This document shows positions 1 to 5,759 of a DNA stretch of 5,759 nucleotides, piece by piece. A program made the position numbers and the translations under genes. Source of the DNA: Bdellovibrionales bacterium (GTDB lineage Bacteria; Bdellovibrionota_G; JALEGL01; JAGRAY01); NCBI GenBank assembly GCA_020434375.1, contig JAGRAY010000118.1, positions 1 through 5,759 of the forward strand, written 5' to 3'. Numbering within the stretch: the first letter of the stretch is position 1; every line of letters begins with the position of its first letter. Under the pieces are notes generated by a model, which was given only the letters and a program-made list of their open reading frames with translations, was not told the origin of the DNA and made no database searches.

Positions 1-2235
1 AGTGCCAAATCGGTCGCTTCCGAATCGAATGCGGTCAAAGTTAAAAAGCCAGAAGCGCCTACGAAAAAGAAAGTTGAAACAGTTGATGCTCCTGTTACGA
101 CAGGATCTTCAAAGGTTCTGAAAAAAGTAAAAATGACAGAGCCAGAGTTCAAAACGCCTATCATTTCAAGACCTCCTGAGGCCGAAAAAGTGCCAGAGTC
201 GACGCCAGCACCTCAACCTGCAGAGGGCGCATCGAGGTATCGTAAAATAAAAGTAGTAGCTGAAAGCAGTGGCGATAAACCAGAATATGGTCTTGTTTCC
301 AAGCCACAGCCAAATCAAGAGCCGGTTGCAAGTATTGGGAGAAAAGAAGTTATTGAAATTCGTGACTTTAATCGCCTGAATAAAGCGGCGATTCGAAAGA
401 AAAAGGGTCCAGGACGCAAAGGAGCGTTTCCAGGAAAGAAAACTGAAATCACAACGCCCAAGGCTCAAAAGCGTATTATTCGTATTTCAGATGGGGTGAC
501 AGTTGCCGAGCTAGCAAAAAAAATGAGTGTTAAGGTCGGTGACGTCATTGCTCGGTTGATGGGAATGGGAATGGTCGTGACAATTAATCAAACGATAGAT
601 GTTGATACGGCTACACTTGTGTCCTCGGAATTTGGTTTTGAAATTGAAAATGTTTACGTGGCTCCCGAAGATCTTATTCATGAAGAGGAAAAGGCACAGG
701 AGTCAAAACCGGAAGATCTTAAGACAAGACCTCCTGTTGTCACTGTTATGGGGCACGTCGATCACGGTAAAACAACACTTTTAGATCGTATTCGAAAAAC
801 CGATGTGGTTTCAGGAGAAGCTGGTGGAATTACGCAACATATTGGTGCGTATACTGTAAAAACGGAAAGTGGAAAATATGTAACATTCGTTGATACTCCA
901 GGTCACGAAGCTTTTACGGCGATGCGTGCCAGGGGTGCTCAAGTAACTGATATCGTTATTTTGGTGGTTGCTGCTGACGATGGCGTGATGCCTCAAACGA
1001 AAGAGGCAATCAATCATGCGAAAAATGCCAATGTGCCAATCATCGTTGCGGTCAATAAAATGGACAAGCCGGGTGCTAATCTCGAAAAAATTAAAAAAAC
1101 ATTGACGGAGTTTTCCATGGTTCCCGAAGAATGGGGCGGAGATACCATCTATGTGCCTGTGTCCGCTAAGTCGGGTGATGGCGTTCCTCAACTTTTAGAA
1201 TTTGCTTTATTACAGGCAGAAGTTTTAGATCTTAAGGCAAATCCAGATAGACAAGCTAGAGGAGTTGTGCTCGAGGCAAGCTTAGATAAGCAGCGTGGTA
1301 TCGCAACAACTATTATCGTCCAGGAAGGCACTCTTAGAGAAGGCGATATTGTAGTAGCTGGAATGCACTATGGAAAAATTAGAGCCATGCGAGATGATAA
1401 AGGTTCAAAGATTCGCGAAGCGGGTCCGTCGCGGGCCGTTGAAATCATGGGCTTGTCTGGAGTGGCGAACGCAGCTGATAAGTTTATTGTAGTTAACGAA
1501 GAGAAACGTGCGAAACAAATTACAGAACTTAAGCAAAACCAAGTGCGACAGCAAGAACTCGCGAAAAGCAGTAAAGTGTCTCTGGATGACCTGTATCAAA
1601 AAATCGAATCGGGTGATGTTAAAGAACTTAAAATCATTGTGAAAGCTGACACGATCGGTTCGGTAGAAGTTCTTTCAAGTACTTTGCAAGACCTTTCAAC
1701 TGCCAAAGTGTCTGTGAAAGTTATTCACGGTGCTGTAGGTGGAATTTCGGAAAATGATGTCATGCTTGCAACTGCTTCGGGTGCATTGATTGTTGCCTTT
1801 CACCTCAGACCCGATGCATCGGTTCGGAAAATTGCGGAACAACACGGCGTTGAGATCCGAACATACGATATTATCTATGAATTAACAGAAGATATGACAA
1901 AGGCCATGGAAGGATTACTTCAACCCACTAAGGTTGAAAAAGTCATTGGGCACGCCGAAATTAGAGAAGTTTTCAGTGTTCCCAAAGTCGGTGCTGTTGC
2001 AGGCTGCTATGTAACCAGTGGAAAGATTAATCGGGCTTCAGAGGTTCGACTCATTCGAGACAGTGTTCCAATTTATACGGGCAACTTAAAATCACTCAAG
2101 CGATTTAAAGACGATGTGCGCGAGGTTACAGAGGGATTGGAGTGTGGAATGGGTATTGAGAACTTCAACGACATTAAAGTGGGTGATATTATCGAGGCCT
2201 TTGAAGTAAAAGAGGTTCAAACGTCCATTAACTAA
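1..2235 (+). CDS. infB: Translation initiation factor IF-2, 5'-truncated
   Basis: IF2 is the cytoplasmic GTPase that places formyl-Met-tRNA on the 30S subunit and promotes 50S joining. The frame is open from base 1, so the start lies upstream; 744 residues are visible. Fragment residues 1 to about 155 are a low-complexity Lys/Pro/Glu/Ala tail. The IF2_N domain follows at about 160-215. The G domain is complete: G1 GHVDHGKT (bases 751-774), G2 Thr in GGITQHIG (Thr at 832), G3 DTPGH with the catalytic-site His (892-906), G4 NKMD (1054-1065) and G5 SAK (1162-1170). The beta-barrel domain II (about 1258-1520), domain III (about 1630-1917) and the C-terminal tRNA-binding domain (about 1939-2208) follow. 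The Met codon at base 133 is probably internal: it has no Shine-Dalgarno and the upstream codons continue the same low-complexity style. rbfA follows after 23 bases. The identification is secure; only the N-terminal extent is unknown. Confidence 0.98.
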   Translation, partial: SAKSVASESNAVKVKKPEAPTKKKVETVDAPVTTGSSKVLKKVKMTEPEFKTPIISRPPEAEKVPESTPAPQPAEGASRYRKIKVVAESSGDKPEYGLVSKPQPNQEPVASIGRKEVIEIRDFNRLNKAAIRKKKGPGRKGAFPGKKTEITTPKAQKRIIRISDGVTVAELAKKMSVKVGDVIARLMGMGMVVTINQTIDVDTATLVSSEFGFEIENVYVAPEDLIHEEEKAQESKPEDLKTRPPVVTVMGHVDHGKTTLLDRIRKTDVVSGEAGGITQHIGAYTVKTESGKYVTFVDTPGHEAFTAMRARGAQVTDIVILVVAADDGVMPQTKEAINHAKNANVPIIVAVNKMDKPGANLEKIKKTLTEFSMVPEEWGGDTIYVPVSAKSGDGVPQLLEFALLQAEVLDLKANPDRQARGVVLEASLDKQRGIATTIIVQEGTLREGDIVVAGMHYGKIRAMRDDKGSKIREAGPSRAVEIMGLSGVANAADKFIVVNEEKRAKQITELKQNQVRQQELAKSSKVSLDDLYQKIESGDVKELKIIVKADTIGSVEVLSSTLQDLSTAKVSVKVIHGAVGGISENDVMLATASGALIVAFHLRPDASVRKIAEQHGVEIRTYDIIYELTEDMTKAMEGLLQPTKVEKVIGHAEIREVFSVPKVGAVAGCYVTSGKINRASEVRLIRDSVPIYTGNLKSLKRFKDDVREVTEGLECGMGIENFNDIKVGDIIEAFEVKEVQTSIN

Positions 2236-2271
2236 AGCGAGCGAGCTTTAGGTGATGATTGGACGTTGACC
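2214..2271 (+). promoter_or_regulatory. Extended inverted repeat spanning the infB stop and rbfA start
   Basis: An inner stem of 7 bp (CTAAAGC 2232-2238 with GCTTTAG 2245-2251, loop GAGCGA) contains the infB stop codon. An outer perfect stem of 8 bp (AACGTCCA 2220-2227 with TGGACGTT 2260-2267) encloses it. Pairing can continue outward to 2214/2271 with bulges (GG-TTC against GACC). An alternative middle pairing, 2226-2230 with 2253-2257, would cover the rbfA Shine-Dalgarno. The candidate TTG start of rbfA lies in the right arm. No U-tract follows, so it does not look like an intrinsic terminator. The inferred role is to hide the rbfA initiation site until ribosomes finishing infB melt the left arm. 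The pairing is seen in the sequence; the function is inference. Confidence 0.55.
2250..2255 (+). promoter_or_regulatory. Ribosome binding site of rbfA (AGGTGA)
   Basis: AGGTGA matches the complement of the 16S 3' end. Aligned to the GGAGG core, its AGG ends 6 bases before the TTG at 2259, which is good spacing. The ATG at 2277 has only a GGA 13 bases upstream. This site is the main argument for the TTG start. It is partly paired in the junction hairpin. Confidence 0.5.
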
Positions 2272-2654
2272 ATGGTATGAAAACACACACACCCTATAAA
2301 CGTGTCGATCGTATGGCGGATTTAATTCGTCAAATTGTCTCTGAGATTTTGATCACGCAAATTCACCACTGCAGCCTTGAAGGTGTAACGGTGACAGATG
2401 TTTCAGTGACCCCGGATCTAAAACATGCAAAAATTTATTTTTCTGTGATTCAAAGATCACAGGTAGATGAATCAAAAAAAATATTAGATCAGATTAGACC
2501 TACCGTACAAAAAAAACTCGCGTCTCAGCTGCACACTCGCTACACGCCTTCCATTAAATTCGTATTTGATAGTTCCTTGGAGTACGGTAACAAAATTAAT
2601 ACTTTGTTAGATAAGATTAAAGCAGATCGACCGATCCATGCAGATGAAGAATAA
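2259..2654 (+). CDS. rbfA: Ribosome-binding factor A (30S maturation factor)
   Basis: RbfA is a small single-domain KH-type protein that binds immature 30S subunits near the 16S 5' end and helps late maturation, notably in the cold. The translation shows the family pattern: an N-terminal helix beginning KRVDRMADLIRQIVSEIL, a central strand region with DVSVTPDLKHAKIYFSV, and the closing strand/helix RYTPSIKFVFDSSLEYG followed by a helix to the C-terminus. At about 125-131 residues it has normal length. Two starts are possible. TTG at 2259 has the better Shine-Dalgarno; ATG at 2277 gives an N-terminus of E. coli-like length and a standard codon. I give the longer form but cannot decide. The gene sits between infB and truB as usual; its last 17 bases overlap truB. 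Confidence 0.93.
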   Translation: MDVDHGMKTHTPYKRVDRMADLIRQIVSEILITQIHHCSLEGVTVTDVSVTPDLKHAKIYFSVIQRSQVDESKKILDQIRPTVQKKLASQLHTRYTPSIKFVFDSSLEYGNKINTLLDKIKADRPIHADEE

Positions 2655-3573
2655 CCAAGGTGGAGTTCTTTTGGTTAGCAAACCAAAAGGTCTTACTTCG
2701 TTTCAGGTTATCAAAAAAATAAAACATCATTTCAAATTTAGAAAAATTGGTCATATGGGAACTTTGGATCCAGATGCGTCTGGACTTTTAGTTATTTGTG
2801 TTGAACATGCAACAAAGATCGCCCAATATTTGATCGCAGAAGATAAAACTTACGTTGTAGATTTTCGACTGGGAGTTGAGTCCGATACCTTCGATAATCA
2901 AGGCGTCATGCGTGATGTCAGTAATCAAGAAATTAGCCAAGGCGCACTAGAACATGCTCTTGCTAAATTCCAGGGAGAAATTTCACAACAAGTTCCGATT
3001 TTTTCAGCAGTTAAAGTTGGAGGTCGAAAACTTTACGATTATGCTCGACAAGGAAAATCAGTAACTCCGCCGACAAAAAAAGTTCGCATCTATGAACTCC
3101 ATTTGAAAAACTACTCCTATCCAGTCGGCCAATTTCAAGTTCGCTGCTCAAAGGGTACCTACATGAGGTCACTAGTGCATGACATTGGCCGAAAGCTAAA
3201 TGTAGGAGGCGTTACTACAAATATCTTTCGTATCAAAAGTGGTACATTTTCTATTGAAGAAGCCACTTCACTCGATGATGTTTTGACATGGGATCACGGT
3301 CAAATGTGGACTAAATTGCAACCCATTCAAAATGCCCTTGCAGATTTATGCAGTGTAATCATTCCGGAGCATTTTTTACCGATGGTAATGAATGGCATGC
3401 CTCTGAGTTCGCGACAATTGGACTCATGTAATATAATTTACTCGAAAAAGTCAGAAGCTATGGTTTCGGAGCCAGCGTTATTAAGATGTTCAAAAGGCGT
3501 AAATCTAGCTTTGGGAGACCTCTATAAAGGACGTTCTTTTAAAATAACAAGACTACTCGTAGACACTCAGTAA
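2638..3573 (+). CDS. truB: tRNA pseudouridine-55 synthase TruB
   Basis: TruB isomerises U55 to pseudouridine in the T-loop of tRNAs and also acts as a tRNA folding chaperone. The product is 311 residues, normal for the family. The N-terminal SKPKGLTSF motif (residues 14-22) is followed by GHMGTLDPDASG, with catalytic Asp44 (codon at 2767). Tyr72, 28 residues later, corresponds to E. coli Tyr76. The VPIFSAVK segment (119-126) and CSKGTYMRS (170-178, with Tyr175 and Arg177) complete the active site. Residues from about 240 on form a small C-terminal domain, probably PUA-like; its sequence is weakly conserved, so that part is inference. The start could be ATG 2638 or ATG 2644, overlapping rbfA by 17 or 11 bases. 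Neither has a clear Shine-Dalgarno, which suggests coupling to rbfA translation. Confidence 0.96.
   Translation: MQMKNNQGGVLLVSKPKGLTSFQVIKKIKHHFKFRKIGHMGTLDPDASGLLVICVEHATKIAQYLIAEDKTYVVDFRLGVESDTFDNQGVMRDVSNQEISQGALEHALAKFQGEISQQVPIFSAVKVGGRKLYDYARQGKSVTPPTKKVRIYELHLKNYSYPVGQFQVRCSKGTYMRSLVHDIGRKLNVGGVTTNIFRIKSGTFSIEEATSLDDVLTWDHGQMWTKLQPIQNALADLCSVIIPEHFLPMVMNGMPLSSRQLDSCNIIYSKKSEAMVSEPALLRCSKGVNLALGDLYKGRSFKITRLLVDTQ
2668..2689 (+). repeat. Perfect 9-bp hairpin early in truB
   Basis: CTTTTGGTT (2668-2676) pairs perfectly with AACCAAAAG (2681-2689) across a 4-base loop AGCA. It encodes part of the conserved LLVSKPKG segment. It starts 30 bases after the first truB ATG and 24 after the second, where an mRNA hairpin can affect the initiating ribosome. 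There is no U-run behind it, so it is not a terminator. It may be a by-product of codon choice in a conserved motif. Confidence 0.4.
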
Positions 3574-3578
3574 CACAT

Positions 3579-3608
3579 TGAAAATAAAGGATAAATTGGC
3601 CCTATTTT
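3579..3608 (+). promoter_or_regulatory. Possible sigma-70-type promoter for rpsO-pnp
   Basis: TTGAAA (3579-3584, five of six consensus bases) is followed after 18 bases by TATTTT (3603-3608, four of six). Transcription would start near 3615, at the foot of stem B. An alternative is TTGATT (3620-3625) with CATAGT (3643-3648), spacing 17 and four of six at each box. An independent promoter ahead of rpsO is known in E. coli, but AT-rich DNA gives such matches by chance. Confidence 0.22.
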
Positions 3609-3682
3609 CAATGCCTTGGTTGATTTTATGTGCAGGATATGCCATAGTGCGACCAATTTAAACGACAAAAATTTAAGAAAAT

Positions 3683-3686
3683 AGGA
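3683..3686 (+). promoter_or_regulatory. Ribosome binding site of rpsO (AGGA)
   Basis: AGGA lies 8 bases before the GTG at 3695 and fixes that codon as the start. An in-frame stop (TAA 3674-3676) lies just upstream, with no ATG, GTG or TTG between it and 3695. Confidence 0.7.
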
Positions 3687-3694
3687 AGCATATT

Positions 3695-3952
3695 GTGGAA
3701 GCAAAGGAAAAGATAATTTCAAAGTATCGTACTCACGATACAGATACCGGATCACCCGAGGTTCAGGTAGCCATATTAACACATCGAATTAGCGATTTAA
3801 CGAATCACTGTAAGACGCATGGAAAAGATTTTCACTCAAGAAGAGGTCTTTTGAAAATGGTTGGAAGTCGCCGACGACTTTTAGATTATTTGCGCGGGGT
3901 AGATATGTCTCGATATCAAAAATTAATCGCAGATCTCGGTCTACGAAAATAA
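3695..3952 (+). CDS. rpsO: 30S ribosomal protein S15
   Basis: S15 is a primary binding protein of the small subunit. It binds 16S rRNA at the h20/h21/h22 junction and organises the platform. The 85-residue product matches the usual 85-90 residues. It shows the DTGSPEVQVAILTHRI segment, then HCKTHGKDFHSRRGLLKMVGSRRRLLDYL and the terminal LGLRK. Residues matching E. coli His41, Asp48 and Ser51, which contact rRNA, are present; the position of E. coli His49 is Phe here, and that position also varies in other S15 proteins. The start is GTG with AGGA 8 bases upstream. It is preceded by a 121-base structured leader and followed 28 bases later by pnp, so the two are probably co-transcribed. Confidence 0.98.
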   Translation: MEAKEKIISKYRTHDTDTGSPEVQVAILTHRISDLTNHCKTHGKDFHSRRGLLKMVGSRRRLLDYLRGVDMSRYQKLIADLGLRK

Positions 3953-3968
3953 AATACTTAATCAAATC

Positions 3969-3974
3969 AGGAGA
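3969..3974 (+). promoter_or_regulatory. Ribosome binding site of pnp (AGGAGA)
   Basis: AGGAGA ends 6 bases before the ATG at 3981 and is the strongest Shine-Dalgarno in the window. The whole rpsO-pnp spacer is only 28 bases and shows no hairpin, so neither a terminator nor an RNase III site is evident there. Confidence 0.8.
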
Positions 3975-3980
3975 ACAATC

Positions 3981-5759
3981 ATGAAGAAAATTTCTATAGA
4001 TTTTCACGGCCGACCCTTGTCCGTTGAAACCGGTAAATTAGGAAAACAAGCCAATGGAGCTGTGGTCGTCCAATATGGCGATACAGTGGTTTTTGTGACG
4101 GCAGTTTGTAGCCCCAAAGATTCAGAAAATAAGAGTTTCTTACCGCTATCGGTGGACTATTTTGAGCGTTTTTCTGCTGCGGGGAAAATACCTGGAGGAT
4201 TTTTTAAACGAGAAGGTCGTCAAACTGAACGTGAGGTATTAGCTTCGCGATTGACCGATCGCCCTATTAGGCCGCTCTTCCCTAAAACCTATCGTCGAGA
4301 CACACAAATTGTTGCGACAGTTTTCTCATACGATAAACAAAATGAGCCAGACGTATTGGCATTGCTTGGAGCCTCAGCAGCTCTCCATCTCTCAGAAATT
4401 CCAATTGCAGAACCCGTCGCAGCTGTTCGTATAGGTCGCGTTGAAGGTAAATGGAAATGCAATCCTACCATTTCAGAAATGGAAGAAAGCGACATTGACT
4501 TAACCATTGCTTGCACCAAAGACGCTGTAGTCATGGTCGAGGGCGAGGCTAAAGAAGCCAAGGAAGAAGATCTTTTAGAGGCGCTTCGCTTTGGATTTGA
4601 TGCTTGTCAGCCTTTAATTACGCTACAGGAGGATCTTAGAAAAGCCGCTGGAAAAGAAAAACTTCCAGTTGCAGAAGCGGTAGAGAATCCACTTCTTGAT
4701 AAAATCAAAGCTATGGTTGCTTCAGATTTAGAAGGTGCGCTAAAAATAAAAGAAAAAATGCCAAGATACAAAAAACTTGGAGAACTAAAACAGGCATTAC
4801 TCAAGCAGCTTAAAGACAATCCTGAATACGAGAATTTAGAAGGAGAAATTTCAGAGACCTTTAGCCAAATTGTAAGTAGTGAAATTCGTAATAGAATTGT
4901 TAAACAAGATCAACGGATTGACGAGCGCGCAAGTAACACGGTTAGACCTATTTCCATAGAGATAGGCCTTCTTCCTCGAACTCACGGATCAGCTCTATTT
5001 ACGAGAGGAGAAACTCAGGCTCTGGTCACAACAACGCTTGGAACCTCTGACGACGAACAAATTATAGATGCTCTTCAGGGAGAATCAAGAAGCAAGTTTA
5101 TGCTCCATTATAACTTTCCTCCATTTTCAGTTGGTGAAGTAAAGCCTATGCGAGGTCCAGCCAGGCGAGAAATCGGTCACGGCGTGTTGGCACACAAGGC
5201 CATTAAGAAAGTACTGCCTGAAGGTGATTTTCCCTATACGATTCGAATCATCTCAGATGTTTTGGAATCTCATGGATCGTCTTCAATGGCGACTGTTTGT
5301 GGTGCGACGCTTTCATTAATGGATGCAGGTGTACCCATTAAATCTCCAGTAGCAGGCATTGCAATGGGACTTATCAAAGAAGGCGATAAGTTTACGGTTT
5401 TGTCAGATATTTCAGGAGACGAAGACCATATTGGAGATATGGATTTCAAGGTTGCTGGTACCAAAGACGGCGTTACAGCGGTTCAAATGGATATCAAAAT
5501 ATCTGGAATTAGCTGGGATATTTTTGCGCAGGCTTTAAAGCAGGCACGAGAAGGTCGACTTCATATTTTAGATAAAATGAATCAAGCAATCGCAGAACCT
5601 AATAAGGCGATGTCTGAGTTTGCCCCACGCATTGAAACCATCCAGGTCAAGCAAGATAAAATTCGAGAAATTATCGGGCCGGGCGGTAAAATGATTCGGT
5701 CAATCGTTGAAAAGACAGGTGCTAAAGTTGATATCGAAGATTCTGGCATTGTGACAATT
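3981..5759 (+). CDS. pnp: Polyribonucleotide nucleotidyltransferase (PNPase), 3'-truncated
   Basis: PNPase is a trimeric 3'-to-5' exonuclease that degrades RNA by phosphorolysis to nucleoside diphosphates, and in many bacteria joins the degradosome. The frame stays open to the end, giving 593 of roughly 700 residues. The first RNase PH core includes the RNA-clamping loop GGFFKREGR (72-80; FFKR where E. coli has FFRR) and RLTDRPIRPLFP. A helical domain follows at about 150-300. The second, catalytic RNase PH core holds RR (395-396) and His400, the phosphate-binding GSSS (432-435), and GDEDHIGDMDFK, in which Asp482, Asp488 and Lys490 match E. coli Asp486, Asp492 and Lys494. The KH domain begins near 553 with its GPGG loop at 566-569. 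The rest of KH and the S1 domain lie beyond the window. All key catalytic residues visible are intact. Confidence 0.98.
   Translation, partial: MKKISIDFHGRPLSVETGKLGKQANGAVVVQYGDTVVFVTAVCSPKDSENKSFLPLSVDYFERFSAAGKIPGGFFKREGRQTEREVLASRLTDRPIRPLFPKTYRRDTQIVATVFSYDKQNEPDVLALLGASAALHLSEIPIAEPVAAVRIGRVEGKWKCNPTISEMEESDIDLTIACTKDAVVMVEGEAKEAKEEDLLEALRFGFDACQPLITLQEDLRKAAGKEKLPVAEAVENPLLDKIKAMVASDLEGALKIKEKMPRYKKLGELKQALLKQLKDNPEYENLEGEISETFSQIVSSEIRNRIVKQDQRIDERASNTVRPISIEIGLLPRTHGSALFTRGETQALVTTTLGTSDDEQIIDALQGESRSKFMLHYNFPPFSVGEVKPMRGPARREIGHGVLAHKAIKKVLPEGDFPYTIRIISDVLESHGSSSMATVCGATLSLMDAGVPIKSPVAGIAMGLIKEGDKFTVLSDISGDEDHIGDMDFKVAGTKDGVTAVQMDIKISGISWDIFAQALKQAREGRLHILDKMNQAIAEPNKAMSEFAPRIETIQVKQDKIREIIGPGGKMIRSIVEKTGAKVDIEDSGIVTI

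Larger units (their letters stand above)
3574..3694 (+). promoter_or_regulatory. Structured rpsO leader, candidate S15 autoregulatory RNA
   Basis: This is the longest non-coding stretch in the window. Stem A is a perfect 11-bp inverted repeat (CATTGAAAATA 3576-3586 with TATTTTCAATG 3603-3613, 16-base loop). Stem B begins two bases later. Its 7-bp base is TTGGTTG 3616-3622 with CGACCAA 3650-3656 (one G-U); above an internal loop sits TTATG-GCA (3627-3634, U3631 bulged) with TGCCATA (3640-3646) and loop GGATA. In competition with stem B, TAAATTGG (3592-3599) in the loop of stem A is exactly complementary to CCAATTTA (3653-3660), which would form a pseudoknot. The Shine-Dalgarno lies in an A-rich tail 23 bases further on. 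In several bacterial groups S15 represses its own mRNA by binding leader structures of this kind. No exact G-U/G-C S15 recognition motif was found by eye, so the role is inferred from position and pairing. Confidence 0.5.

Noticed and set aside
133..135. ATG as the true start of infB or of a shorter IF2 isoform
   Set aside because: The frame is open upstream to base 1 with the same Lys/Pro-rich style, and there is no Shine-Dalgarno before this codon. An isoform start cannot be excluded but has no support.
667..721. Ten-base direct repeat GAAGATCTTA in infB (667-676 and 712-721)
   Set aside because: Both copies encode Glu-Asp-Leu in the linker before the G domain; too short and too isolated to be a repeat element.
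811..1191. Open minus-strand frame of 126 codons inside infB
   Set aside because: It lies opposite the conserved G domain, its translation shows no recognisable motif, and the codon pattern is explained by infB.
3576..3613. Stem A as an intrinsic terminator after truB
   Set aside because: The stem is AT-rich and is followed by CCTTGG instead of a run of T, so it does not fit Rho-independent termination.
3567..3782. Minus-strand frame across the truB-rpsO gap
   Set aside because: It crosses the structured leader and the start of rpsO; no ribosome binding site or family resemblance, so it is treated as chance.
3863..3882. Hairpin within rpsO (AAGTCG, loop CCGA, CGACTT, plus G-T pairs)
   Set aside because: Only 6 strict base pairs in the Arg-rich SRRRLL codons; short and explained by coding sequence.
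4947..4966. 8-bp hairpin within pnp (CCTATTTC / GAGATAGG, loop CATA, one G-T pair)
   Set aside because: It lies deep in the coding region with no start, stop or U-tract nearby; likely chance in a window of this size.

Overview
The window is a stretch of a bacterial housekeeping operon for translation and RNA turnover, all on the + strand: infB (5'-truncated), rbfA, truB, rpsO, pnp (3'-truncated). This is the widely conserved order found downstream of nusA in proteobacteria and relatives. Every protein-coding call rests on motifs readable in the translation. There is no mobile element, CRISPR array, tRNA, rRNA or foreign-looking gene, and no non-coding stretch longer than 121 bases.

The organism is a Gram-negative-type bacterium of low to moderate GC, roughly 40-45% by eye. 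The long Lys/Pro/Glu-rich IF2 N-terminus, the compact cluster and the general look of the proteins suggest a Bdellovibrionota or other delta-proteobacterial-type lineage. That is an inference; a database search of IF2 or PNPase would settle it.

Region by region: 1-2235 is infB without its start. 2236-2258 is a 23-base junction that, with the infB end and rbfA start, forms an extended inverted repeat over the rbfA ribosome binding site. 2259-2654 is rbfA. 2638-3573 is truB, overlapping rbfA by 17 bases and carrying a perfect 9-bp hairpin early in its coding region. 3574-3694 is a 121-base leader before rpsO with two strong hairpins and an alternative pairing that would make a pseudoknot. 3695-3952 is rpsO (GTG start). 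3953-3980 is a 28-base spacer with a good Shine-Dalgarno. 3981-5759 is pnp, cut within the KH domain.

The genes form one functional theme. IF2 delivers initiator tRNA, RbfA matures the 30S subunit, TruB makes Psi55 in tRNA, S15 nucleates the 30S platform, and PNPase degrades RNA. I found no undescribed enzymatic system. The parts worth a second look are RNA-level: the structured rpsO leader (candidate S15 autoregulatory element), the infB/rbfA junction hairpin (candidate translational coupling), and the lack of room for an enteric-type RNase III/PNPase control hairpin between rpsO and pnp.
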